A stretch of DNA of 64,000 nucleotides from Arthrobacter sp. efr-133-TYG-118 (lineage in GTDB: Bacteria > Actinomycetota > Actinomycetes > Actinomycetales > Micrococcaceae): NCBI RefSeq assembly GCF_030209755.1, contig NZ_JARVRH010000022.1, positions 62,001 through 126,000 on the forward strand, in the 5' to 3' direction. This document shows, one piece after another, positions 8,798 to 18,800 of this stretch. The notes below the pieces were generated by a model that saw only the letters and a program-made list of their open reading frames with translations, did not search any database and was not told the DNA's origin. Numbering within the stretch: the stretch's first letter is position 1; each line of letters opens with the position of its first letter. The position numbers and the translations under genes were made by a program.

Positions 8798-10900
8798 TTA
8801 CTGGTCCAGCCCCAAGGCCTTCTCCAAGGGTGACGCCAAGGTACGGGCAAACGTATTGGTGATGTGGTTGTCACGATAGACGAGCACGTTCCCGATCACA
8901 GAAGGACATTGCCCGGCGCGGCAGAAGAACGCGTGCAGGTCGACCATTTCCACCTTGCCTGTCATTTCGGCGGCCAATCGAAGCGGATCGCGGGCGACGC
9001 TCCCCGGGTCTTCAGGAATCATGCATGCACCCACCTCCAAGCCCTTCTGCTGTAGACAATCAGGGGCGGAGAAAGGCGGGAGGGGCGTATCGAGGATGAC
9101 GCTGACTTTGATTCCGGCGGCAACAAGCGGTCTCATCAACTCGCTATAGCCGGCGACCAGTTGCTCGTCGCTCTTCCAACCCCAGTTCAGTTCGCGACGG
9201 TAGCCTTCGGGCTGCATCGCGGAAATCACGACCTGTGAAGGTGCCATCTCAAGGATTTTGCGCAGGGAAATTTTGTTCTGCTCAGAGCAGTTCGTAAAGA
9301 CTGTCGTCTGAGAAGCAGGCGGGGCTGATGTGAAAGGGCAACCGTTTCGCACCATGGCTTTGATTTTCCATCCGTTTCTGGATCCGATAGCCGCCATGGG
9401 GTCCACGTACTGGCTCGCGTGGGAATCACCCACGATGACAATCGTGCGTGACGCACTTAAATCCCCGTAGAAGCAATTCTCGTCCGGCGTCGTACTGGGG
9501 TTGAAAGTACCGCATCCATCTTTGAAAGTCAGTGGCACATCCCGCGTAGCCAATGCCGGATCGGGGATGACAGGACGATCCGCGGGCACCGGAGCTGGCC
9601 GCGGTACGCCGAATGCGAGGGCGCCGGGATAGTCCACCGACGACGTTTCGGCGGTCAAGCTAGCCGTTCTGGCCTCCACAACCCCCCATGGGGCGGCGGC
9701 TGCCAGGCAAGTGACCATCACCAGGACCGCTCCAAGCCCGATCGCAGGACCGTATTGGACACTGCCCCTGTACCGCCGCCCACCTTCTGGCTTCCATGTT
9801 GTGCCATGTCGGAACCTTTGCTCAATCCACCGGTAAGAAATGACCGCGAAGGCAAGACTGACGAGAGCCAGAACTCCAGACTCCATGAGTCCAGGTCTTC
9901 GGCCGAGAAAATGAACTCCGAATACCACGATGGGCCAGTGCCACAGATACAAAGAGTATGAAATGTCACCCAGATACCTCACAGGTCTGGTGCTCAGAAG
10001 GCTGCCGGGAAGGAGCCGACTCCCCGCGGCGACCGGAGATTCCGACCCGACGCCGGCTCCAGAGACTAAGAAGAGGACCGCGCCCAGCACAGGCAGTAGC
10101 GCGACGTAGCCGGGGAACGCGAGGGCCGTTGTATAGAAAAGCGCCGCCAGAGCGATCATCAGCAAACCGAGCCATCCGAAAATAGCCCTTGAAACAAGGC
10201 CGAATCGACGCTTGACAAAACACAGTGCGGTCAATCCACCGAGCCCGAGTTCCCAAACCCTTGTAGAAGACGCGAAATACGCGATGTCATGACTAACAAC
10301 CGAGAAATGTACGGAATGGCCAAAGGACAGGCCCGTAACGAGAACGAGGACAAGAATGCAGAACCCTCTAATACCAAGTCTGGTGCGTACACCGAATAAG
10401 GCTGCCGCTGTCAGAAGAAGCGGGGCAAAAATGTAGAACTGTTCTTCGACCGCAAGCGACCAAAAATGCTGGACCGGAGATACCATGGCCGTTGCCGACT
10501 CATAACTCACGGAACCGAACGCTTGGTTCCAGTTCTGGACCTGCAGTGCGGACATCACTACATCGATGGCTATCGGCTGCCAGCGGCCCGATGGAATAAG
10601 AACAACGGTTGCCCCGACCGTGGCGAGCAGAACCGCCGTCGATGCTGGAAGCAACCGACGGATTCGACGGCCATAAAACGCCGTCAGGTCGATCCTGCCG
10701 TAGGTACTTGCTTCCCGCACCAAGGAGCCAATGATGAGAAAACCGGAGATTACAAAGAAGACGTCCACGCCAACGAAGCCACCGGGTAGGAGATCCGGCC
10801 TGAGGTGGTAGGCAACGACAAGGCCAACAGCCAAAGCTCGCAGTCCTTGAATGTCCAGACGGTGCGGGTGAAGGCCACCAGAGGTTCGGGCGTTAGCCAT
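8798..10900 (-). CDS. Second acyltransferase-SGNH fusion protein
   Basis: Length is 700 residues from the ATG at 10900. It has an AcylT3 membrane domain (about residues 10-370; HLRPDLLPGGFVGVDVFF, QHFWSLAVEEQFY, SYSLYLWHWPI) followed by an SGNH domain with GDSH at about 491-494 and RDNH near the C-terminus. It is the same architecture as the protein at 3561-5774, though the two are clearly diverged. The chosen ATG overlaps the upstream Wzt stop by 8 nt, a coupling that supports it over a longer GTG/ATG-less extension. As the last gene of the glf operon it probably acylates the exported galactan or its cap. Confidence 0.88.
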   Translation of the reverse strand: MANARTSGGLHPHRLDIQGLRALAVGLVVAYHLRPDLLPGGFVGVDVFFVISGFLIIGSLVREASTYGRIDLTAFYGRRIRRLLPASTAVLLATVGATVVLIPSGRWQPIAIDVVMSALQVQNWNQAFGSVSYESATAMVSPVQHFWSLAVEEQFYIFAPLLLTAAALFGVRTRLGIRGFCILVLVLVTGLSFGHSVHFSVVSHDIAYFASSTRVWELGLGGLTALCFVKRRFGLVSRAIFGWLGLLMIALAALFYTTALAFPGYVALLPVLGAVLFLVSGAGVGSESPVAAGSRLLPGSLLSTRPVRYLGDISYSLYLWHWPIVVFGVHFLGRRPGLMESGVLALVSLAFAVISYRWIEQRFRHGTTWKPEGGRRYRGSVQYGPAIGLGAVLVMVTCLAAAAPWGVVEARTASLTAETSSVDYPGALAFGVPRPAPVPADRPVIPDPALATRDVPLTFKDGCGTFNPSTTPDENCFYGDLSASRTIVIVGDSHASQYVDPMAAIGSRNGWKIKAMVRNGCPFTSAPPASQTTVFTNCSEQNKISLRKILEMAPSQVVISAMQPEGYRRELNWGWKSDEQLVAGYSELMRPLVAAGIKVSVILDTPLPPFSAPDCLQQKGLEVGACMIPEDPGSVARDPLRLAAEMTGKVEMVDLHAFFCRAGQCPSVIGNVLVYRDNHITNTFARTLASPLEKALGLDQ

Positions 10901-11624
10901 CTCCACGCAGTCGGGCCACGGCGGCATCAATGGGACCGTCGAATCGGACTTTCCCTTGCTCCAGCAGTATGCCCCGCTGGCAAATCCTGGAGACCAAGTC
11001 CAAGTCGTGGCTAACGACAACGAGCGTTTTGCCCTCGCCTGCTAGCTCCTTGATTTTGTCAATGCATTTACGTTGGAACGGTTCGTCGCCGACCGCCAGG
11101 ATTTCATCAACGAGGAAAACCTCCGGATCCGTGTGGACCGCAACGGAAAAGGCGAGCCTCAGATACATTCCTGAGGAGTAGAACTTCACCTCGGTATCAA
11201 TGAACTGACCGATCTCGGCGAACTCGATGATCGAATCGAAACGCTCGTTGATCTGGGCTTCGCTCATACCGAGGATAGCCCCATTGAGAAAAACGTTATC
11301 CCTTCCGGACAAATCAGGATGGAATCCCGCTCCTACTTCAATAAGACCGGCCACGCGCCCACGGGTGTGGACCGTTCCGCTGTCGGGCAGCATGACCCCT
11401 GAGATGTGCTTGAGCAGGGTGGACTTGCCAGAGCCGTTGAACCCGAGCAGGGCAACCGTGTCGCCCTGCTCGATGTCAATCGAGACGTCGCTCAGAGCGT
11501 AGAACTTCTCCGAAAGATCACCTTTGCGGCCCTTGGCAAGCCAGACTATGGCCTCCTTTATGGACCGCGTGTGCCGGAGCACAAATTGCTTGTCGATATT
11601 CCTGATCTCAACTGCGTTGGTCAT
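10893..11624 (-). CDS. ABC transporter ATP-binding protein for polysaccharide export (Wzt/TagH type)
   Basis: This 243-residue ATPase carries Walker A GFNGSGKST (61-69), an ABC signature in YSSGMYLRLAFS, and Walker B LVDEILAVGD, followed by the switch His in VVSHD. The LAVGD extension after Walker B is typical of O-antigen and teichoic acid exporters. There is no long C-terminal carbohydrate-binding domain, so the substrate is probably recognised while still lipid-linked, without chain-end reading. It pairs with the permease gene ending 2 nt upstream and overlaps the acyltransferase start by 8 nt. Confidence 0.92.
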   Translation of the reverse strand: MTNAVEIRNIDKQFVLRHTRSIKEAIVWLAKGRKGDLSEKFYALSDVSIDIEQGDTVALLGFNGSGKSTLLKHISGVMLPDSGTVHTRGRVAGLIEVGAGFHPDLSGRDNVFLNGAILGMSEAQINERFDSIIEFAEIGQFIDTEVKFYSSGMYLRLAFSVAVHTDPEVFLVDEILAVGDEPFQRKCIDKIKELAGEGKTLVVVSHDLDLVSRICQRGILLEQGKVRFDGPIDAAVARLRGDG

Positions 11625-11626
11625 CG

Positions 11627-12487
11627 CTAAAGCTCCTGGGCAAATCGGCCCTCAAGGCGGCGGAACGTCAACTGGCCAAGGAACAAGATCACAGCGGACA
11701 CCACAAGTCCCACCGGAATCCAAAGGGCGAGCAGATTCGGGGGGACAGCTGCAGTGCCGTCCGTCGTCGGATACCAGAACGCATAATGAAACGCCTCAAC
11801 GCCGATCGTCAGCGGATTCGTTTGATAGATCGCAAATCCCACATCGCCCAATTGGTTCCTGACCATCGGCCATGAGTACATGACGGGGGAGGCCCAGGTG
11901 GCCAGCATGAGCAGCATGTCCACGAAGTTCTCCGAGTCCCTGAAGTACACGTTGGCGGATCCAAAGAAAAGGCCAAGCCCGATGGCCAGCATGCCAACCA
12001 CGAGGAATCCGGCTACGGCAGCAACCAGCTGAAGGAGACTCGGATGCCACCCAGCCATGAAGCAGCCGAGCAGCAGGACAGCCATCTGGGGCACGAAGTG
12101 AACCGCTGAAACCCAGACCGACGCCACCGGGAAGAGCTCCCGTGGCAAGTAGATCTTCTTGATCAACCCACCGTTGTTGACGATGGACCGTGCCGCGTTT
12201 GCCAGGGCTTCGCTGAAGAAGTTGATCAGCACAATTCCCGAGAACAGATAGACGGCGTAGTTCTGCATTCCCCGTTCGAGGCCGAGGAACAATCCCAGTG
12301 CAACGTAGAACACCACAAATTGGACGCCGGGCTTGACGTAGGACCATAACAGTCCAAGTACCGAACCGCGGTAGCGGACCTTTAGCTCCTTGCTGACAAG
12401 TAGTCTCAGAAGGAACCGCGAGCGGAAGACATCAGCCAGTCCTGCCCCAAAACCAGGCCTAACCAAGCCTGATTCAGCTGAGCTCAT
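11627..12487 (-). CDS. ABC-2 type polysaccharide export permease (Wzm type)
   Basis: At 286 residues this is a standard six-helix ABC-2 permease. The N-terminal amphipathic part KELKVRYRGSVLGLLWSYV marks Wzm/TagG proteins, and a periplasmic-loop motif LPRELFPVASV follows. It should form the channel for the galactan with the Wzt ATPase downstream. The ATG at 12487 is preferred because ATGA at 12484-12487 joins it to the stop of the GlfT2-like gene. A longer start at 12529 would lie inside that gene. Confidence 0.92.
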   Translation of the reverse strand: MSSAESGLVRPGFGAGLADVFRSRFLLRLLVSKELKVRYRGSVLGLLWSYVKPGVQFVVFYVALGLFLGLERGMQNYAVYLFSGIVLINFFSEALANAARSIVNNGGLIKKIYLPRELFPVASVWVSAVHFVPQMAVLLLGCFMAGWHPSLLQLVAAVAGFLVVGMLAIGLGLFFGSANVYFRDSENFVDMLLMLATWASPVMYSWPMVRNQLGDVGFAIYQTNPLTIGVEAFHYAFWYPTTDGTAAVPPNLLALWIPVGLVVSAVILFLGQLTFRRLEGRFAQEL

Positions 12488-14496
12488 TTGCTGTCGCTTT
12501 CGCTGTGGGCCTCGAAGGTCTTCTGCCACGCTTCCATCGAGGTGATGCGCGGAAGGGCCTCACGGTATTCGTCTCGCAACCGCGGCCAGTTGCGCAATAG
12601 CTGAGCGTGGATGGACGCGCTCTCAGCGAGGAACCTTCGCACCTGCTCAGGATTCCGCTGGTACCAGGACGCGCCGGTACCTTCCGCGTTAGAAACTACC
12701 GCGCTGTCAAACTGCGCCATGCGCCACCATTTGTTGTCCTGGTGCGCGACATTCGCTTGCGGTCGCTGGGAGCTTGACTCAGTGACCGGTTTGACCAGCT
12801 GGCGTAGGACGGTCTTTGCCGCCCAGGGGATGACCGAAACCGCGTTGGGCTTGCTGGTGCCGCGGCCGTGGCGCGGTGGCTTGTCCAACTTGGCTGCCGG
12901 AAACTCGTCCAGGTTCTTCTTGAACACCGAGTCCGAGTGGCCGCTCATCATCTCACGGATCTCCGGAAGCCTGGTCGGCAACATTTCATGCAACTGATCG
13001 GGGCCAGCGAGGAGGTCCCGCAGCGCCCACAGCCGCCCCTGGGTTGTGGCGTACTGCATGGAAATCACGTGTTTGATGTCGTGGTACTGCGACTCGCGAA
13101 CCACGCGGCCGCCGTGCTCATACGGGCTATGCAACAAGGCAGCCATGGCGCGGTTGCGGGCATGGAAATACGCCTGCCAACCCACCAGGTCATCCTTGTC
13201 GATCCAGGACACGTGCCACACTGCAGAGCCAGGCATGGATACGGTCGGGAATCCAGCCGCTTTGGCCCGTAGGCCGTATTCGGCATCGTCCCACTTGATG
13301 AAAACGGGAAGAGACAGGCCGATTTCGCGGATCACCTTGGTGGGGATAAGGCACATCCACCAGCCGTTGTAGTCAACGTCGCACCGGCGGTGCAGCCAAG
13401 AGGTTTGGCGCAGGTTGGACCCGTGGAAATCGTGGCCCAGGATCATCTCGTCGCTGGGCAGATCCGGCTGGAACCGGTAGGGGTTCACTGTTTCGCCGAA
13501 AGTATGCAAAACCGTTCGGTTGTAGAGGTCAAACATGTGCCCGCCAACGATGGTAGGCGTTTTGCAGCGGCCGGCGAACGTCAGCATCCGAGTGATGCTC
13601 TCAGGCTCGACGACGACATCATCGTCCATGAGCAGCACATAATCGCTTCCGTTTTGCACGGCCTCGTACATGCCACGGGCGAAGCCGCCGGAACCGCCCA
13701 GGTTGGCCTGGTTGATAATCCGTAGCTTTCCACCGAGTGCATCGTTGATCGCGGCGAAGCCCTCGGCGTCGGCAACCTTTTGCGTACCTTGGTCTACCAG
13801 CAACACCTCTTGTACGCGTTGCAGCGCCTGCGGGTTCTCTGAAAGGATGCGCAAGTTGTTCAGACAGAAATCAGTCTTGTTCAAGGTGGTGATTTCCAAG
13901 GTGACGGATCCTGGCTCGGAACCGTCATGCTGGGTTTGCCACTCGGCTTCCTCGAGCACAAGCGAATCAGCACCGGCAAGAAGGTCGAACCAATACCAAC
14001 CGCCGTCCCCGAACGGTGCCAGAGTGAGGTCGAAGGTACTCACGGATCGACCCTCGACGCGCTGGGTATCCACGCGCTGAAGAGAACCGCGGGCATTGGA
14101 CTTGTACACGATTACGGAGCCGGTGCCCTGTGTGACGACGCTGAGCCGTACACTGTCGACATTCGTCCAGCGACGCCAGTAGCTTGCCGGAAAAGCATTG
14201 AAGTAAGAGCCGAACGAAACGCGTTCTCCAGCGCGAACCTTGGTTGAGTTCCTGGACAAAAAGTCCTCGACGTGCGCTTCCTTGGAGGGAGCACTGACCC
14301 TACTGACGGTACCGGGCTTGCTTGACGGACTTCCGGCAGCTGTTGGCAGTTGCATGCCCATGGCAGAGCCCATATCCACATACAACGGGACAGTGTCCAT
14401 CTGGGACTGCCCTGGCAGAATCACCCGCTGAAGCGTCTGCCAACGGATGGCTTCACTCTCTCCGGTCGCAGTTTGTTCCTCGGCGGTCTGGCTCAT
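12484..14496 (-). CDS. GlfT2-like polymerising galactofuranosyltransferase
   Basis: This 670-residue protein has the three-part layout of mycobacterial GlfT2 (about 637 residues). It has an N-terminal beta domain (about 1-200), a GT-A core with the metal triad LLMDDDVVV (Asp 291-293), the catalytic WDDAEYGLRA (402-411) and the VWHVSW segment (426-431), and an alpha-helical C-terminus. GlfT2 extends galactan on a lipid carrier from UDP-galactofuranose at the inner membrane face. That donor is made by glf directly upstream, and the two genes share an ATGA overlap at 14493-14496. Linkage pattern and chain length cannot be judged. Confidence 0.9.
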   Translation of the reverse strand: MSQTAEEQTATGESEAIRWQTLQRVILPGQSQMDTVPLYVDMGSAMGMQLPTAAGSPSSKPGTVSRVSAPSKEAHVEDFLSRNSTKVRAGERVSFGSYFNAFPASYWRRWTNVDSVRLSVVTQGTGSVIVYKSNARGSLQRVDTQRVEGRSVSTFDLTLAPFGDGGWYWFDLLAGADSLVLEEAEWQTQHDGSEPGSVTLEITTLNKTDFCLNNLRILSENPQALQRVQEVLLVDQGTQKVADAEGFAAINDALGGKLRIINQANLGGSGGFARGMYEAVQNGSDYVLLMDDDVVVEPESITRMLTFAGRCKTPTIVGGHMFDLYNRTVLHTFGETVNPYRFQPDLPSDEMILGHDFHGSNLRQTSWLHRRCDVDYNGWWMCLIPTKVIREIGLSLPVFIKWDDAEYGLRAKAAGFPTVSMPGSAVWHVSWIDKDDLVGWQAYFHARNRAMAALLHSPYEHGGRVVRESQYHDIKHVISMQYATTQGRLWALRDLLAGPDQLHEMLPTRLPEIREMMSGHSDSVFKKNLDEFPAAKLDKPPRHGRGTSKPNAVSVIPWAAKTVLRQLVKPVTESSSQRPQANVAHQDNKWWRMAQFDSAVVSNAEGTGASWYQRNPEQVRRFLAESASIHAQLLRNWPRLRDEYREALPRITSMEAWQKTFEAHSESDSK

Positions 14497-15680
14497 GCGT
14501 CCACTCCTCCACTTTCAATTTCTGCGCCGCTTTCGAAGTGCGGACGGATCTTGTTGTCAAACATGGACAGGGCAGAACCGATGGCCATGTGCATATCGAG
14601 GTACTTGTAGGTGCCGAGGCGCCCGCCGAACAGCACGTCCTTTTCGGCGGCCGCGAGATCACGGTACTTCAGCAGCTTTTCGCGGTCATCCGGGGTGTTG
14701 ATCGGGTAGTACGGCTCATCGCCGCTTTCGGCGAACCGGGAAAATTCGCGCATGATGACGGTTTTCTCCGTCTGATAGCCACGCTCCGGGTGGAAATGGC
14801 GCGGCTCGATGATCCTGGTGAACGGGACGTCGTCGTCGTTGTAGTTGACAACGGAGGTTCCCTGGAAGTCGCCCATGTCCAGGACTTCCTCTTCGAAATC
14901 GATGGTGCGCCAGGACAGATCTCCCGCGACAAAGTCGAAGTAGCGGTCCACGGGTCCCGTGTACACGACGGGAATCTTGCCGACAACCTTGTTTTTTGAG
15001 TACTCATGCGACTCATCAAAGAAGTCCGTGTTCAGGCGCACTTCGATGTTCGGGTGCTCGGCCATCTTCTCGATCCATGCCGTGTACCCGTTGGTCGGCA
15101 GGCCTTCGTACTTGTCGTTGAAGTATCGGTTGTCGTAGTTGTACCTGACAGGAAGGCGCGAAATGATGCCCGCAGGGAGGTCCTTGGGGTCGGTCTGCCA
15201 CTGCTTGCCCGTGTAGTGCTTGATGAATGCTTCGTACAGGGGGCGGCCGATCAGCTGGATGCCCTTGTCATTGAGATTCTGCGGATCGGTTCCCGCGAGC
15301 TCACCAGCTTGCTCTTTGATCAGGTCCTGCGCCTGGCTAGGAGTCAGGTTGGCGCGGAAGAACTGGTTGATTGTTGCCAGGTTGATGGGGAGGGAGTAGA
15401 CCTCACCTTTGTGCACGCCGTACACCTTGTGCACGTAGTTGGTGAAGGTCGTAAACCGGTTGACATACTCCCACACTCGCTCGTTTGAGGTGTGGAAGAG
15501 GTGTGCACCATAGCGATGCACCTCGATTCCTGTCTGCTTCTCCGTTTCGCTGTAGGCGTTGCCACCGATGTGGTGCCGGCGGTCAATGACAACAACCTTC
15601 AAGCCCAGCTCAGTGGCGGCCTGTTCTGCGATTGTCAGGCCAAAAAAGCCCGACCCGACGATGACGAGGTCAGCGGTCAC
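14493..15680 (-). CDS. glf: UDP-galactopyranose mutase
   Basis: Glf interconverts UDP-galactopyranose and UDP-galactofuranose with reduced FAD. The protein of 395 residues begins with the FAD-binding ADLVIVGSGFFGLTIAE, then DRRHHIGGNAYSE, and has YRYDN-like NYDNRYFND and the conserved arginine region in TRIIEPRHF. Length matches actinobacterial enzymes (about 399). The GTG at 15680 has AGGAG five bases upstream; an open extension to 15815 has no ribosome site. It is first in a five-gene operon (glf, GlfT2-like, wzm, wzt, acyltransferase). Its promoter should lie within 15681-15887. Confidence 0.95.
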   Translation of the reverse strand: MTADLVIVGSGFFGLTIAEQAATELGLKVVVIDRRHHIGGNAYSETEKQTGIEVHRYGAHLFHTSNERVWEYVNRFTTFTNYVHKVYGVHKGEVYSLPINLATINQFFRANLTPSQAQDLIKEQAGELAGTDPQNLNDKGIQLIGRPLYEAFIKHYTGKQWQTDPKDLPAGIISRLPVRYNYDNRYFNDKYEGLPTNGYTAWIEKMAEHPNIEVRLNTDFFDESHEYSKNKVVGKIPVVYTGPVDRYFDFVAGDLSWRTIDFEEEVLDMGDFQGTSVVNYNDDDVPFTRIIEPRHFHPERGYQTEKTVIMREFSRFAESGDEPYYPINTPDDREKLLKYRDLAAAEKDVLFGGRLGTYKYLDMHMAIGSALSMFDNKIRPHFESGAEIESGGVDA

Positions 15681-15887
15681 AAATACTCCTGGTTCGAATG
15701 CGGGCAGCCTAATGATCTGCATTGGCTGCAGGTCAAGCCTACCTGAGATGCCGCATCCAATTGCCGCCGCGCTAGTTCGCTGCTCGGCGAGCACAACGTT
15801 TTCCACATAGGCCAACTGCCCCAGAACACCTGGTCTTCCTCACAAATATCGTGGAAGAAAAGCAGGCGCCAAACGAAGGAGCGGTCA

Positions 15888-18800
15888 GTGACATTCCATT
15901 GCACCCTCGTCCGGGCCCCACGGGCGTTACGGCAAGGTGAACCGATCGAATTGTCCATAGCCGCGGGCAACGGCACCCCGGGCGCCGTCGTCGAGGCTGC
16001 AGTCGCGGCCGAGTTCGGAACTGGAAGACTTGCAGTCGATGGACTGCCACTCAGCGGGCTCACGGTTGGCTCGGCGCCGCTCATGTCGGGAGCTGTGTTG
16101 GTGGACGGGCCCGATTCGGAGGCGCAAGACACCCGTGATGGCGATCGTAATCCCGCAGCGTTGTCCTTGCTGGTTCACGCCGGACCAGCCGCCGGACTGG
16201 TCATACCGCTGGAACGGGGCAATTACAGGATCGGCCGGAGCCACGCCGATATCTGCCTCCCGGATCCTGATGTTTCCCGGGATCACGCCGTCCTGACGAT
16301 CTCCGAGACAGCGGTCACCATCAGCGACAACGGGAGCGCCAACGGAACGGTGGTGGATGGACGCAAAGTCCGCTCCGCCCCTCTCTCAACCGCCTCCAGG
16401 ATCCGGTGTGGCGGCTCCGTCATGTCAGTGGTTTTCGGCGACGAAGAATACGGATCGGAGTCGCTGGGGGCAGCGGGCCTGGGAGTCGCCGAGCCGATCC
16501 TGGTCCCCCGGCGCCACGATGCGGGCGGCCGCACGCAACTTTTCCTCACGGCCGGGCTCCCGTTCCTGATGGGAGTTGGAATGGCTCTGGCCACTGGCAT
16601 GTGGATGTTCCTCGGATTCACCGCAATTTCTGCCATCGCGGTCCTTGCCCCGACAATTTCGGGAAGACGTGAGCGCCGCCTTCTGGCTGCCGCGATCGCG
16701 GCGGCCGTCGAACAAGACCGGGCCCGACGACGGCGGTGTTCACCGTCCGCTGCTGAGCTCGCCTACGCCGTCAACTCAGTAGCTTTCCCCTCAGGAGAAC
16801 ACGGGCGAATGCAGTTGACGCTTCCAAGAACCATCACAAGGCAAGGACCCGGCACCGAGCAAGGCGCGGGCACGGCGCAAGGCACGGCGGCTTCCCCCGA
16901 TATCTGGCTCCGGCTCGGCACCAGTCCGCAGAACGCCCGGGTTGCTGTCGATCCCGCGGACCCGGGCTTTAAGCCACCGCGGTTGGGCCCGGTTCCGGTG
17001 GTCCTGGATCCCTCGATCCAAGCTGTTTCCCTCACGGGACCCGGAGCCAGAGTGCAAGGAATGTTCAGATTCCTGCTCATGCAGCTGGCGGCCTTTCCCG
17101 GCGCGCGCAACGTCGCAGTCCTCATACACGGACCGATAGCCCTCTTGCCGTCAAGCGCCCGGTTCCTCCCCGGCGTCATCTTGACCACGGACGCCTCTTC
17201 AGCCTCGGCTGTTCTTTCCGAGCTCGGGGATAGACCGGGAGCACTGTTTCTGGTGGGGCCTGACCGTGATCACGCAGTCGACTCACTCCGGCTGGCGGCG
17301 ATCAAGTCTGGCTGGAGAATCTTCCAACGCACCGCGGGAGGAGATGAAAGCGGGTCCGCGGTCGAGCTCTGGAACAAACGCGCAGTCCTCCGCTCGCTTC
17401 TTTCAGAAACGGAGTTTGACCCCGACCTTGTGCCTCACCCGGTCTTCGACCGCTACTGTCGCGCATCGGCAAGAGTGCCTGGCTTGTCGATTGAAAGAGC
17501 GCCCCTTGTCCCCTCTACCTGCCAGCTTGCCGAACTGCTTCCCCCTGAGCCCTCAAGCATCGCTGCCCGCTGGAGCGCTTCTTCTGTGCGCGAAGGGCTA
17601 TCCGCGGTCATAGGGCAGGGCGCCGACGGTCCCCGTTCCTTGGACCTGGTTTCGGACGGCCCGCATCTCCTTGTTGCTGGAACCACGGGATCGGGAAAGT
17701 CAGAGCTTCTGCGCACGATAGTCTCCGCGATCTCGCTGTCCCACGGCCCGGACAGGGTCAACTTCCTGTTTGTTGATTTCAAGGGAGGTTCCGGCCTCGG
17801 GCCATTGCTCGACCTCCCGCAATGTGTCGGAATGCTTACGGACCTCAGTGAACACGAGCTCGAACGTACCCTCTCGTCCCTCCGTGCCGAGGTTCGGATG
17901 CGGGAAGCGATCCTTGCGAAGGCCGGCGTCCCTGATTTGCCCGCATATTGGGCCACAGCCGGGGGAATCGGGGGCGGGGCGGCTGCGGGACGAAGAAGCC
18001 GATTTCCAGTGGTGCCCCGTCTCGTACTTGTGATCGACGAATTCAGGATGCTCATTGAAGACGCCCCGGATGCCTTGGCCGAATTGATGCGGATCGCCAC
18101 CTTGGGCCGGTCCCTGGGCATTCACCTGATCATGGCAACACAACGTCCGCAAGGCGCGTTAAGTGCGGACATCCGCGCCAACGTCACCACCAGCATTGCT
18201 CTCCGCGTCCAATCAGAAATGGAATCCCTGGACATCATCAACTCGCCGGCAGCGGCATCGATTCCGGTATCCCTGCCTGGCCGCGCCTATATGGTTCGCG
18301 GAGTGGAAGATCCCGAGCCCTTTCAGTCAGCGACCCTCTCCGGCGGCCAAAAAGCGACGGCGTCACTCACAAAGGCCATTGCCCGGCCGTCAGCAGGGTC
18401 CCTTCGCTTCAGCGGTTGGACCGAAACCGCCGACGCAGAGACTCAAGGTGCGGAGGCAACGCCTGCAGAAGCCGCTCGCCCGATTATCAAAGCAATCAAC
18501 CGGGTTTGGGACATCCACGGGAGTAGACCGCTCCGAAGACCTGTTGCACATCCGCTTCCCGAGTCCATCTCGTTTCATGAATCCCTCGGCACGACGGCAA
18601 TGGCGGGCAAGCACGCGGCAAGCGGAACGCCGGCTGGCCCAACAGCCTACCTTGGCTTGGCGGACTTGCCCACACAACAACGAGTTGCCGGCCTGTGCTG
18701 GACTCCGCTCGTCCACGGGAATCTTGGACTCGTTGGCCCTCCTGGAAGCGGAGTTGAAGATACCTGTCGGGCAGCAGCCGCGCAGCTTGTTGGAAGTGCC

